Part shown: positions 11,982 through 25,100 of the stretch, piece after piece
How positions within the stretch are numbered: position 1 is the first letter of the stretch
How the letters are laid out: every line of letters starts with the position of its first letter
Source of the DNA: Diatrype stigma
Lineage: Eukaryota; Ascomycota; Sordariomycetes; Xylariales; Diatrypaceae
Direction: 5' to 3'
Length of the DNA stretch: 64,000 nucleotides
NCBI GenBank assembly: GCA_022225965.2
Contig: JAKJXP020000070.1
Location: forward strand, 62,001 to 126,000
Program-made: the position numbers and the translations under genes
The notes under the pieces: generated by a model
Told to the model about the DNA's origin: nothing
The model's input: the letters and a program-made list of their open reading frames with translations, nothing else
Databases searched by the model: none

Positions 11982-14900
11982 AAGGGAAGGGATGAGATGG
12001 GAAGGGAAGGGGATGGGTGGGTGTATGTGTTGTGCTGTGTTGTGTGCGCGTACGTGTGACGTTAAGCTGATAAGAAAGTCGCGCCCATGCCGGGAAGCGA
12101 GACACTTTCGCAGCTGCCCAGGTGCTGTCCGGGCGAGAGAGCACCAGTGCCAGCACGTGGGGCTCATAACTGGTGAACGGACGAGTTACATAGTTATTAG
12201 CAGGGAGCGAGCCCGACCCGAACCGAGCGAACCAGGCAGCAAGCACTGTGGCCGAAGAGAGTTGCAGGTGATTGATAACAGGCCACTTCTGGAAAGAAGG
12301 GCATATTCATCTCTCGAGGGCGGAACCCCCGTTATCCGGGTTCGCACCTCTCAGCAGGTGATCCACTTGGCTGCTTGGCTGACGGTCGCAACCTGGGGGG
12401 AGGGTCGTAAGACACACGGGCGGGTGTTCGGTCGCGAGGGACTGCCGTTCCGAGGTTGAGGTTCGATCCGAGGGCCAGCGACTCGGCCGGGCGTCGTCTG
12501 ATATTGATGGACGTGTGGAGAAGATGCGGCTCCTTTAAGCTTCAATTGACTTCACGCCTTTTACCGGGTTTTTCGGCGTCTGTGCTGGGTCGTGTCGGGT
12601 CGTGTCTCTGTTGCACTCGGGCCCGGGTCGCTTTCTATTGGCTGGACCCGCCCCGCTACGGGATTCTTCGGAAGGGCGTATGGAAGGGCCTGCTTGGGGG
12701 AACTTCCCAGCCCTCGAGCGATGAGCCGGCCGATTCAGCTTTCGCTCGTCTGCGGAGATATCGGTAGTTCTCAATTCCATATAGAGAACCCGATTGTGGT
12801 GATATACGCTTCGTAGAGCGTCATGTCAGCTTAACTAGTTAGCCTAGTTAGCCGTCTATCGTCCCCATCATATAGACATGTCGAGGCAGTCAAGCTGACG
12901 ATTCCCTGAACATATCCTTGGAAGCATGGGGAAAACGTACTGTCATTCGCGACATGTGGTGTTCATTCATTACACTTAGAGATGATAGATGAAGTCAGGT
13001 AGGTCAGGATAATAGATAGTTAAGGTTAGGGACAAGATAATCACCTATGTTTTTAGCTCATTCCCGCCAGAATACAAAGAAACAAATACCACCACGAGGA
13101 TATACGAGGCGGGTTCAGAAGTAAAATCTTGCCGTGCCTGGTTCAAACATTCCTAATGATCTATCTGACCGATGTTCAGTATAAGTACGGGTCGAAGGTA
13201 TGTATGGTGTTCTCTCAAGGGCATGGTTCGGAGAGGGGTGTGGTGGTTGATCTTAGTTTATCATTTCCTAGAATCGACGGCTTGGATAAGCTGCCATAGA
13301 TGATATATTAGCTATTGGATGACAAGACAATTTGTTTCAGCACACCTTGAGAAGGCAGTTCAAAGGTCGCTCCTGTTGTTGGCTAAGTGCGAACGAGTGG
13401 CGATGGTTCTTTCTCGAAGCCATGCAGTCCTATGATGGAATGCCCATGGTTCTTCCTATACCCCCCAATGCCTTTCAGGGGAAAAGTCGGAAGACATAAC
13501 AGTAGAAGAATCCCAAAAAGTCCTTCGGTCTGTTAAAAAGGAACTCCAAGGAGTATGACCGCCCCCACCTTGGTTTCGTCTGGTGGCCAGGCAGTGTGGC
13601 AGACCTATTTAAGGGTGCTCAGGGGGTACATTTCGAGAACTTGCAGCTACTACGGAGATCAACGCAAGGCACTCGATGTGATCTTGCACAGAAATAGTAG
13701 TCAGGAACCACTACGTACAGCCAGTAGCAAGGTGCATATTTAGTCTCCCACATTTCTAAAATAACTTTGTGTGCTGGTAGTTCGTAGAGACATCTGGGGT
13801 CGGCCGAGTAATTACCCATAAAGCTCCTATGTATCCACCGATTCGCCCTATGTGCCTTTACGCAACAAGCTCTCCGTTTCCCGTATGCCATTTCATTTAT
13901 AGGCCGGGCTTGGTAATAATACTAAGTCAAGCTGTATGCAAGGTGAGTGACGTTGGCATACACCGTTCATTCTGGACTAAAAGGGGAGGTAGGTAGGGAG
14001 TTGCTGAGTCCATTGATGGCACAAACTACCGCCCCCAAAATCAGTGCATGCTCAATAGTATGAGGGACATGATAGAGCGGGATCCCAAGTCTTGACATCG
14101 ACGTGGGCTTGCCTGTTGGTGTGGTGTGACCATTCTACACGCCCCCCTATCCCACTCACCTGGCACGTACTAGCGTGATTCGCCCCGAATGATGTTATAT
14201 GCCGCCACAAATAGTTATAACAGCTGGAGATGGGATGAACAGGGCCATGTGCCTGGGGTTCGGCCATCTTAGAGGTTGATGCGTCCAGATAGAGCGCGAG
14301 ATCCCCCTCGCCCGGCTGCTATCTAGAAGGAACCCGGAGTAATCTGCGCATGTCAGTACCACCTGACTCCCCACATTTGCAGTCTCTACGTTCCAACATA
14401 CGCCAAGATACGTACGAGGCACCGTGGTTTAATGGCTCGGTTATGATGTTGTCAGCTTATAACTACCAAGGGGCCTAATGTGTGGTGGCATCGAATGCCG
14501 CGCATCAGCCCCAAAAAGACGGACCAAGGTTAGATCTGCCTACCTAGTGTATGTAAGGACATCATCTGCTGTACCCTATACCTGCCCTTGAATGAGTTTG
14601 CTCTTCTTCATTTTTTTTTTTCAAGAACCCCCCCTTCTCACGAACTCCCCGAAGTCTCTTTCTGCTAGAAGTGGAGAGGCGGGCCAATTCTGTGTCCCCA
14701 ATGGTGCGGATGCGGTTTGCTCAAGGCCAACTTGGCGCTTATTTTCAACCAAGCCATACCGTGATTGGCCAGCCTGACTTGTCCTCCCTTCACACAACAC
14801 ATATAACCGACAATTTATGCGAACCGTCGCGGTCCGAAGCGCAGGTCTATGCCGTAATAGCAGATGGTATAGAGGTAAATAACAGTTAGTTCATCAAAAT

Positions 14901-15653
14901 GCTACCAGATTACACGCGCTTCTAACGCTACAAGCGCATTTCGCCCCAGTGCCCAACATGAACAGACCCTGGGACACTGGGACCCTAGCACGAAGTACAG
15001 CAGTGATGCTTATCAGCATGTATCCGAGGAGTTCATGTTTCCATTTGTGATCCTAATATCGTGATGTTCCATTGCAGGTTGGCCTTTCTTTTCCCAGGAC
15101 AAGAGATTAAAATTGGAACGTCCCTAAACTCTAGAATCCCCCAAGGGTGTGTGATCCGACGTAGCACTGGGAGCGCCATTCATCCCATATGTGATATGCT
15201 TGCAGGAGAGGCATCTTGGCATCAGTGCAACTCGCGTGTCTCCAGGGTTGGGCATCGGGAGAATAGTTACATCCGCCACCCCGAGGGACCTCTCGATGGG
15301 TAGCCTTCGCCTGGGATAGGGGTACAGGATCAACTGGGGCTATATGTCAGCTGGAGTTATGTATCGACTGAAGTCAGATAGTCATTTGGAAAGGCTAGAA
15401 TCCATTTTGGTTGGAGTTGAGAAACACCGAAACACCAACAGCAAGTTTGCCTACCAATCTAGAAAAACCCGTCACCTGAAATTTACGAACTTGCCTCAGG
15501 ACCCCAAGAAGCATTTCCGCACAGGGTGGCTGCAGCGAAGCCCGAGAAAGACCGGAACATGCGAAGAGACAAGAAAAGATGGTGCAACCCCTGAGTGCCA
15601 TGAGCCGTGGAGCCGGAGGCACTGAAAATATCTCGATTTGGAAGCTCGAGCCC

Positions 15654-16538
15654 TCACTGGTTCAAGTCAAAGTTGGGCATCTGGAAATGGAAATGGTCTG
15701 CTAACAGGCCGCGTGTGCTGTTAAAGGTCGCATCCGCGGCCGCAGCGAGGCTACAGCGAATGCTTCTACGAAGGGGGGAAAGGGGAGGGGGGATATGGCT
15801 GATGAGACGGCTAGCCGGCCATTGGCGATGCCACATGTATCCCCTGCTGATGTTTAGAGAAATTCTAGGCGATTTCGGTGGGCATTGGGTTATGAAGCTG
15901 AGTTTACCAACAAGCACGTTGGTGGTGCGTATGCTGGACCAAACTCGACAAGGGTGGGAACCACACAAACCCAGGCAGGCGAGAGGGGAGACACTGCTGC
16001 TGTCTGAGTAGGTATCTTCCCGAAAACGTTGGTACTGCGGACTGCGGGACATCTCACGTACACCCAGCCAGCCAGTCGCCCCTAGAGACTCCAAATTCGG
16101 AGCCCCCCGTTCAGATCGATACGGAAGCAAGGTTCCATATCCTAGGGCATCAGGGCCTTGCCTCCAAGGGTCGGCCCGGTTCTGCATCCCGGCGCAGGTT
16201 CCCTGGGGGCAAGTCGACCAGTAGCAGGAGGTCTTACCGAGAAAATACTTTCTATTGTTGGCGGAATGGTGTGGCGCAACCGCAATACTCTCTGCAGGGA
16301 GCGATTGGGCAGAGACGACAACACCTGAGCAGTTTGACGTCAAGCATGCACAAAGCACACGACGCTGAAGTGGTGGTGCTGTTCGCAGCACCATGCTCGG
16401 GTTGCCAAAATGAGTCCTGTGATTTGATGGGGAGCAAGTTTCACTTTTGCTTATCAGGGGATGTGTGGAAAGCGAAGAAGTATTGTACAAGCCTCGCTCA
16501 ACAAGCCGAGCCACCCTTGAGAGAGAATTACTCGACAT
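15654..16538 (-). CDS. Unidentified 294-codon open frame, doubtful
   Basis: This frame is long for DNA of near-even base composition and is not the shadow of any gene I can see on the other strand. It begins with ATG and codes for a Ser, Arg, Leu and Pro rich protein with scattered Cys. I see no signal peptide, membrane segment, repeat or known domain, and codon third positions show no clear C preference, unlike the real genes in this window. It could be a young or orphan gene, a relic, or chance. I list it because its length alone is unexpected. Confidence 0.2.
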   Translation of the reverse strand: MSSNSLSRVARLVERGLYNTSSLSTHPLISKSETCSPSNHRTHFGNPSMVLRTAPPLQRRVLCACLTSNCSGVVVSAQSLPAESIAVAPHHSANNRKYFLGKTSCYWSTCPQGTCAGMQNRADPWRQGPDALGYGTLLPYRSERGAPNLESLGATGWLGVREMSRSPQYQRFREDTYSDSSSVSPLACLGLCGSHPCRVWSSIRTTNVLVGKLSFITQCPPKSPRISLNISRGYMWHRQWPASRLISHIPPPLSPLRRSIRCSLAAAADATFNSTRGLLADHFHFQMPNFDLNQ

Positions 16539-16864
16539 CGTAGCATACGTGGGAGTTGGCTTTTACTCTCGAGATAGTTGGAAGAATAGATGGCGTTGTA
16601 CTCCAGCCAATGGCAATCTATCCCGCAGACCTTGAGGGCCTTCTTGATGACGCATCTCAGGCAGCGATCTCCGACAAGCCTCTTATCGTATGTTGGTGTT
16701 GGATGGTCTTCCGATGAGGAGAGTCATCCAGGTCATATATGGTAGCCCACAACTGTGGTATGCGCCGTAGAGTGTAAACCAATATATTCGCTCAGATGGA
16801 GGAGACTCAGAAAGTATGCCCTCCTGAAGGTGTCAGCTAACACGAAGAGACCTCAACGTGTAGT

Positions 16865-16932
16865 AGGCAGTCAGGCAGTCAGGCAGCAGGCAGGCCGGCA
16901 AGCAGGCAAGCAGGCAGGCAGGCAGGCAGGCA
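16865..16932. repeat. GGCA tetranucleotide repeat
   Basis: A CAGGCAGT/CAGG start leads into nearly pure GGCA units, with a few GGCAA and GGCC variants. It is outside any supported gene. Confidence 0.85.
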
Positions 16933-18711
16933 AGAGTGTTTCCGCGTTGTCTACGCCGTGTAACTCTGGATTCCTCGAGCCATTCCATGTCATCTACCGG
17001 TTGCTTCATTTCCTTCATCGATACCGTCTAGCCCTTGGTTCCTCTCCATCTCTCCATAACTTGTGTAACGCGAGAGGCACGTTGTAGCTATTAAAAGGGG
17101 AAGTTTGTCATGTATAGCGAGAGACGTTGACCAAGGCGCCATGTACTTTTCCGCGCTAACAGGGGTGCCAAGGGTGGAGCTCCTGTACCTGGTAACACCA
17201 ACTACCCTATACCTCCCACGCTATATACCGGTAGGGTAGGCCTGTAAGGTACGAATACCCTTACCTGCTGCTGTGTGGAAGTATCGCATAAGTAGGTGCA
17301 GCGTTTGGGCGTTTCCCCAGCTCCAAAATATGTGTGCGCCCCCAATCAGCCAATCCAGCTGGTCCAGTACATGAGAAAACGTACATACATCATTACATGT
17401 ACCTACACTGAAGAATTGACCCAACTACACCTACCGGGCATATAGTGCCCGCCGGTAGGCACTAACATGAGGTGAGTATATGTAGTACTTGCCTACGTAG
17501 AATACTGATACAGGTAAGAACTCGGGACAGACAAGCAATACCTTATACCCTTAGGTATGACCCAATTGGCCTACCCTTGGATAAACTACCTATACCTACT
17601 TAGTATGTATGTATACTACGTACTATAACACTCGTCGGGATTTGACTCATGGACATCCAGATCCAGTTCAACCGCAGTTTTTACAACGACGGGCCGTCTC
17701 CTTGCTCGCCTTATACCTACTTCTACCTAGTACTAATTACCGCTCAAGGCTGACTGGCCAGATTGTCGGTCAAAAGCCTTCTTCTTCTTGCCAACAAATG
17801 TGGCTGTTTGAAAGCTCTATGGCCTTGCTATCCCTGCTCTGATGAGATCACGTCTCGATTCAGGCCAAACATAGCAGTTATGTGATGGCTGATTAGACTC
17901 CCCTTTCCCCTCTCCACCATCCATCATCCACCACCCATCATCCACCATAGAGGAAGTTGTCCAACGCAAACCTATCTATACAAACCCAACTCGTCGCGCT
18001 TGAATAGCTAGGTACCTAGACGACTACCTACCTAGTAGAGGCTCTCTCGCCAACATCCTACTCGGCCTGTGCTATTCGTCCAAACACCGATCGAGTAGAG
18101 CGAATCCCTGTCGGCTCACCGGGCGGCCAAACTAAGAAGCATCCAAAGGTGACGCTCAACGGTTAAGGTAAATGACGTTAGGTCGTATCAGACCTAGATC
18201 CCGAAATCTTTTTAGTCCTTGTTCATATGCAAGTGCAGGATCCACGGGGACTGGATATAGGCACAAACATGCACACCCACCTGTACACCCTCATGGAATC
18301 GAGGTAGCATGCAGCTTGCATACACGCATGCATACGGTATCCATACTCGCTCATTACACATGGCCTGCGGCACATAAGCCAACTGCAGGAATGTTCAGTC
18401 ATATTCCTTCTCCTTTCTCTCTTTAGGTTTCTCGAACATGGCGATACAACGCTGGGGTCAATAACACATCGTATGACTCCCAGCTCGATGTTTAGCTCTC
18501 AATACGCCACAAACGATGGCAGCATCTCACCAACAGCACTTAACTTTGCATCATCTGAAGGAAGGGCACGGGAAGTTGGCCAACCAAGCTCATATCCGAG
18601 GACATCAGAAGTAGCGAGGCATTGTGAGTTGTAACAAACAAGACAAGGCAGCCCACCGTCTTCACATTGCCTCCTCGGTCAAGACCTGCCAGAAGCTCGT
18701 GTGACCATGCG

Positions 18712-18719
18712 TATAAAGG
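18712..18719 (+). promoter_or_regulatory. Probable TATA box of the 46-aa gene
   Basis: TATAAAGG lies 245 bases before the ATG at 18964. It is followed by a C/T-rich, CAACACA- and CATC-rich leader of the kind seen upstream of strongly expressed fungal genes. Transcript data would be needed to place the start site. Confidence 0.5.
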
Positions 18720-18963
18720 GAAGCTTCTCCTCCCGTGTTTGTGTCCTGAGCTCTATCACCACAACACACTGCACTCAACACAGTCCTTCATCGACATACA
18801 TCTCTGCTATCCATCACCATCCAAGAGCTACACGTCTCGACTAGCTTCGTCTTCCCCGACTCAAACAACTGTAATTCTACAACAGTTCGCTCCGTCTCTA
18901 TAAAGGCCAACGAGCACGTCTACGCAGCAATACAACAGGAAACCAAAGATCCAGATCGCCAAA

Positions 18964-19104
18964 ATGTGCACAACATGGGTTATCAAGTACACCTGCGGCC
19001 ACACTGAGACCAAGCCAGTGCCATGCAGCGGGAAAAACACGGGGTCCTGCCAAGGGGTCAAGATTCACAACTCGGACAATCCGTCCAAGTGTTCATCGTG
19101 CTGA
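18964..19104 (+). CDS. Small Cys-rich cytosolic protein, 46 aa
   Basis: A short frame starts MCTTWVIKYTCGH and ends SKCSSC; it has six cysteines and one CGH motif in 46 residues. The ATG has a good CGCCAAAATG context and follows a long CAAC/CATC-rich leader with a TATA box about 245 bases upstream, which argues for a real, well-transcribed gene. There is no signal peptide, so it is unlikely to be a secreted effector; the Cys/His pattern may bind a metal. Small fungal proteins starting MC..., with a Y-x-C-G-H core, are common in filamentous ascomycetes as I remember them, but none has a function I can name. A spliced, longer product cannot be excluded. Confidence 0.6.
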   Translation: MCTTWVIKYTCGHTETKPVPCSGKNTGSCQGVKIHNSDNPSKCSSC

Positions 19105-22100
19105 TGGTTAGAAGTATGTTCTTACGCCAACTCCATTCTCCAGGATACTCTCGAAACCATGCTAAACCCATTCCTCTACAGCACGATAGGTCGCATGCCT
19201 TTGCATGCTCGCTATAGAGGCGAAGGGGACGAGGGGAGGGGACGTGGTTGTGTTCAAGACGGTTTGCGAGCAATCGCCAATACCCTGATCGCCATTGGCT
19301 ATGTCTGCTATTGCCGTTCCTGCGTCCTGGTGTCATTGTTTTTCTGTGCCTTTTCTTTTGTGTTCGTCCTTTTATATTTCTCTCTGTATGACTTGGAGTC
19401 ATGTTTAGACTGTTGATTGGGGCCTTTTACTTTCGGAACCTGTATAGTCTATTTGTCTATTGGGTAGTGTTTTTTGGAGGAGATTGGTTTTAGATTTCAG
19501 ATTTCACATCGGATCGGCCTATCTCATCGAAGACGATTCTCTCTGTACTCGTACAACCCGTTTTTTCTCTGTCTCACTAATATCACTCTTTTCCATCCAT
19601 CCACCTCGGAGAATTTTTACCTTGCCCGACGGTCAAGACGGGTAGTGACATGAGCGACGTGTGAGAGATGCTAAGTGACAGGTAACGCAAAGACCGGCTA
19701 GGACGGCCGTTTCCGCTGTCTAATAACGCACCCGCCCGAGGAAAGCAGAGTGCAGGGGAGGGAGAAAGAAAAAAGGTCGATGCAATCCTCCGGCAAGGTA
19801 GGCAACTCGGAGAGGCGTTGTGCCGAAGTAAAACAGTACTTGAAAATAAGACTTACGTGTTGATAGGTTCCCTTTCGTTCGTATGTTGAGTATGGTTCAA
19901 GCCACCCAACGATGCTTTCCGTGCCCATCTCGTCCCATCTGGGAAGATCTTACATCTGAACCCCATCCGAACCCCATCTGAAAGTGCCACCTGATAAGGT
20001 TTCGCTTCTCGATAACTGGATGGCAGGTGTAGCAGGGCCCATGGGGTGGATGGTGGGGTCGAATACCACTACCTAGGTACGTACAGCAAAAGCTGAAGAC
20101 GTGCATGGCTGGCGCGCATGACAGACACCGCACGTGATACGTTGCGCGTACTATGTAGCGTCTTATTGCGAATTGGCTGAACTCTTTAACAGACGTACCA
20201 TCTATAATTGGCAGACCTGCTTATGTGCTACGTCGTTTTCAGTAGATAGAGAGGTGTGAGACTGCTATATTGGGCTAGTTGTGACGTAGCGTGTAAAGGG
20301 GGTTGTCTCCTTATGGGGGCTGTTTACTACTACATACATACTACATACATACTACATACATAGATAAAGTAGCAAGAGCAAGGGGGGATACATATAATCA
20401 CGTACATACAAAAAAGACCTGCAGTACCTACCTACCAAGTAGCTACATAACCTACCTAATGTAGGTAGGTAATCTGGTTGATGCTAGATGCAACTGCCTG
20501 TTCGTGGTTATCCATGATTATTACAACCGCTACCATATGTACAACCTTGGAAGACAACTGAACACCGTCCCTAAAACTTCACACATCACCCACCCACCCA
20601 ACTACATACTACTACTAATAGGTACCTACTTCATACGCATATGCATCGTAGCAAACAATCATACTCTGTATCCCGACATATAGATTTACTTCAGATATAT
20701 ATTGGAGACTGGCAATATCCCCTTTTCTCCTGGGTTACATTTGCTGCATCGCGGTTAGTCCACGCCGCCACCCTGCCGCGTCTCTCGATGGGTGTTATAC
20801 GCAGCACCCTTCTTCGAAACCACGAGTTTGCCTCTAGCTCTCTTTCCTTCATTCGCGACAGTAGCCAACGAGATAGTCTCGATGGACCTTTTCTGCGAGC
20901 TTCGCACAGGGAGTGTCCAGCATCCAATATCCAATGCCCCTCCCCATGGAGGCTTTGAGCACAGTTGGCCGTGATAAGCGGCCTAGCTCCACCAACGGAG
21001 ATTCTGTGAGTCTACCTACCCCCCTGAGGCAGATACGTAGGTATGACTGTGTAGGTGTAAAAGCGACGATGATCAATCACACGACAGATTACGAGCACCC
21101 GTAAGGCCTGGCGGCATGGCTTCATACCGCAAACGCAAGCCCAACCCCCGGCGAGTGACTCTAAGCGCCGGAGTCGGCTGTTGGTAGGTACTGCCGCGAA
21201 ATGGGCCTTGGATTCTCACGACGGCCTGCGTCTATCCTTTCGTCTGCGCCACATTCTAGCTGGTAGAAGGCCAAATAGCCGAAACCAACAAACAGCGTGT
21301 TGGTCCCTTTGGGAACGACTTACCGCCATTTTCCAATGGGGATAAATCGACTCTCCATAGTGAACTTGCTGTCTTGGCTAAAATATTACCGCGATGTTGT
21401 TCGAAGAAGCAATAAGTTTGTCGCTTTCTCTCCAAGCAGACCCCTTGCCTGTTGGCAAGGGATAACAGCCGCGCTTAGCAACGTCACATCGCCGTGGAGC
21501 CTGTCGGCATGGTTCCCGGGTGTCAAGACATACACCGAAGGTGGAGGTGGGCACTTGGCCCGTGGTCCAAGACTCCAAGATACCGACTTCCATTCGCGGC
21601 CCGAGTTTTGGCCCTCCCCTTTACGTAGGCAACAAGGTGGATTAAGTCAATGCCCGTTCTGTCTATACCTCGAGAACTAACTCTGACCCGGCTTGCACCA
21701 ATGCTTCCATTCAACCTTATAATGAGTTGGTAAGATCGATTTCGCCTAGTATGCCAAATCCAAGCCCTGTACCTGCGCCTAAGGTATGTACGAACCAACA
21801 GCACGGCGCTTATGGCAGAGCTTCCAGCCAATGAACGCTGACAACGCGCCTATCAGTCCACTCGTCGTCCATAGCTCTCAGAACGTCCAAGGCATACCGA
21901 CAGCAGGATGCCTCTTTTGGGTAATTCATAGTGACACGTTGACTCTAGAGACTTTTCAGGTGTTGAACCGGCGAGAACGTTATGGCCGAGATGACCAACA
22001 AGTCGGTTACACCGACGCACCTCAAATCACCAAGCTCGCCGTGTTGTCAACTTTTGCGGATCCTGCGCGGCTAATGGTACTTTGTACAAGGGACCAGATC

Positions 22101-25100
22101 GTGTAGACATCCAGTCATGTACGAGGTACCGCCTCTTTAAGATGTAAGGAGCTTATGTTCGTTAGCCTTGAAGATCTGCGCGACCCGACATGCGCCGACC
22201 GGGAGCACCCTTTTCAAGCCAAGGTGAGGTGCTCCACTTGGACACCGGAGGATTGTGGCGGCGTGGCCCCCAAGCCTCAAGCTACCCATCGAGTTTCCGA
22301 TAACCCAAATTAAACTTCTTGCAAGGAGTTCTCCGTCAACTTTATTACTGCCCTGCAATGAACGGACCAACCTGTATATACCGGGGCTACCAGGAGACTG
22401 GAAATCGCATACAGGGATCTTTCTAGTCCTGGCTCGGTGAAGGGGGTTGTGTACTTTCTAATTAGTAGTCATCCCCTCTTCTACGCACAGTAGTAAATGC
22501 TAACAAGTGTCATCAGCATAACCCATCCTGCCATCAAAGGATTATTTCGAAGTAGACTGCTCGATGTTGTTTACTATTGGCTCGAAGACACTTTGCTAAT
22601 GTGGATCACTTCCACTACGGTATCTCCTTTTATCGATGCTGTTACCTGTTAGCTCATAAGGTTGCATTGGCCAATATACTACGCCCGGCAATCTTTGGGT
22701 ATCCCTGCAAGGTTCAGACGAACCATGTGCCCCCTACACACTCCAGATAATACACATGGATTCATCAGGCTACGCTAGGGGTACATGTAGTCATGGGCGT
22801 CATCCCGCCCCGGCCTCGAATTTGGGCTCTGTCCCAATATGGAGGCAGCCATTGCCATGTCTGTTTATGGCATGCTCTTCCTGGCAGGCGATACTTTTCA
22901 TGCCTCTGGCTCGGCCCGACGGCTAACCATTGCATCCCTTTAGAGCCCTGCAGGCGTAGCCTACAAGCTGTATCAGTCACTTTCACCAGCATTTCTGATG
23001 AAGTAAAAAATCAGCGTACCTCACGACACTCGTGGCCTTCGCCACATGCCGCAATACAATGTTCACTACGTGATATTATATCGATATGGGCAATGATAAA
23101 GACCATCAGACATGATAGAAAGGTCTGTTGTACTGACTACAACATTTCTAGATCTTACAGTAATCAGTGCGACATTGACCAGGCACAGACGCTTGCGAAT
23201 TCCCCAGTCCCAAGCAATCATTGTCTCGGCGGGCTTATTGCTATGTGATACCTAGTATAATCCCATCAAGACATGTATTGGTACCTCCCAGGTGCTTGAG
23301 GTAAATATACCACCACGGCGCAGCAGAATATTCTAGACGTTTGTCTACTTCGCAATCACCGCATGTTGGTACCAATGCCAAGCAAAGTGCATTACGCCGC
23401 CTTAGAAAGATTGACATTGTCATCACCGCCTATCCCTTACTATCAAGGTTGGCTACACCAAAGGTATTCCTGTTGGTCACGCCCATGGCGATTAACGGGA
23501 TATTGGGGAGTTCCATTTTAGCAGACAGCATGAAAACTACCCTACCTCGTGCTTCCCGTGCCTGGCTCACTTATGAACTACCTCGAAGATGCGCTTAGCC
23601 TGGCGATGGCAATGGCTTACATCAACATAGAGAAATAAGAAAGGAAAGGGGAATCCAACCAAGAAGAAAGAAGGGTGACACAACATAAGCACCAACATCT
23701 ACAGTAATGGCGATAACGAATGCATACTAGACATTGTACACCTCTACAAGTACCTGCCGCGTGGTACGGGAGGAAACCCAATGGAGCAGTTCCTGCTCGC
23801 TTGTAGGCTACATATGAGGATCATGGTAACAGGTCTTGGCCGTATTTAGGCTGCATTGCTCCTTAATCTCGGCCGGCATCAGAGCATCAGACGAGCTTCG
23901 GCATACAGCGATTCGGTTGTTAAAGAGTATGATTTCGTCTGCATTGCGTTACACCAGCGGATCGGAATCAAGCCTATTATCATGGCCGTCGGAGCGCTTT
24001 AGGGCCTTAACCTCCGGCGAGTACCCTTCACCGGGAAAGCTACACCGATAGAATGGCACTCAACCAGTGATAACACTAAGACCACCCTCATTTGGCTGAC
24101 AGCTTTCCATATCTGGTTCTCAGTACGACCTGACAAGGACATTGCCACCTTTCGTAGGCGGCTTGATCGACGACCCGTGCCTTCACGGATAGTTCCGTGG
24201 TCACCCGGTTTCAAGATATAACTTGCACCTTATCCCTACACCCCTCGTCACTATGATAAAACACAGAGTACGAAAAGTCCAAGCTGGCTCACGTGGGGTC
24301 ACCAGGTATAGCGTGGCATCAATCGATCCTTGACGAATGTTCGCCGACCTCCCCGAGGATTTTGGCATTGCAGCCGGCCGCCGTGTTACGAGAAGTCCCA
24401 TGTACAGATCAGGCTGTATACCATGTACATAAGATTCTTCCCTGAGCACCCGCGGCAACTGAAAGGCCGCGTGCCAACAACAAATTCCTTCACGGACACC
24501 AGCAGATGACATGAGCGACCCGGCCAAGCCGACTATAACGTAGCCCGTGAGAACGAATGATCACACTTACCCCGACGAAAGTCGTGTTAATACCACATGA
24601 GTAGATCAATTTATATCACCAACAGCCCTACAATAGTGGGTGAGGCGTGTAATGTCCCCCAAACTGACTATCAAACGTAGGCTCTAAGCTACGACATTGC
24701 GTGGTATGAAAAAGTATCGAAGACAATACGAAGGAAAGTTCCGCCAACATGTGTAATGCTAGGTAGGGCTGCAGCCCACCAGCGGCCAGCTCGCGTCTAC
24801 AGAAATAGAAGAAAGGCCGGCACAGAACTTCGTTGAAGACAATACTACGAGCGAGGCGATGCAGGCCTCGTCAAAGGCGATAACACGCGAAAATAAGCCT
24901 CGCGGGCCATAGCCCGTAGTCAGCTTCGAGCCCCGCCCGCGTCACCCCGGATCGTTTCGCCTCGCACCCAGCTGCTGCTGTGCCCATGCTCTCCCGACAT
25001 TTGTAGCTGGGTTGCAAATTACAAGATCCCCACCGAAGAGGAGACGGCAGGCGTAGCTACCCCGGCGGCGGCCCCGGCGCATATTTCGTCTATCCTTGTC

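Larger units (their letters stand above)
11328..18963. other. Gene-poor stretch of 7.6 kb
   Basis: I recognise no gene family here. Repeats are a GTGGGTGTGGGC / GGGCGTGC array at 11909-11981, a GGCA/GGCAA run at 16865-16932, and CCTA/TAGGTA motifs near 13985, 14540, 17580 and 18005. One long uninterrupted frame (15654-16538, minus) is listed separately. Open frames elsewhere are short and match nothing I know. Confidence 0.5.

Noticed and set aside
14411..14510. tRNA-like D-arm sequence TGGTTTAATGG with a possible T-arm GGCATCGAATGCC
   Set aside because: The arms do not close into a cloverleaf, the acceptor stem is absent and the T-loop lacks GGTTCGA. I found no convincing tRNA anywhere in the window.
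16861..16935. Regularly spaced direct repeats that might suggest a CRISPR array
   Set aside because: They are simple GGCA tetranucleotides without spacers, in a eukaryotic genome; the same holds for the other tandem arrays here.
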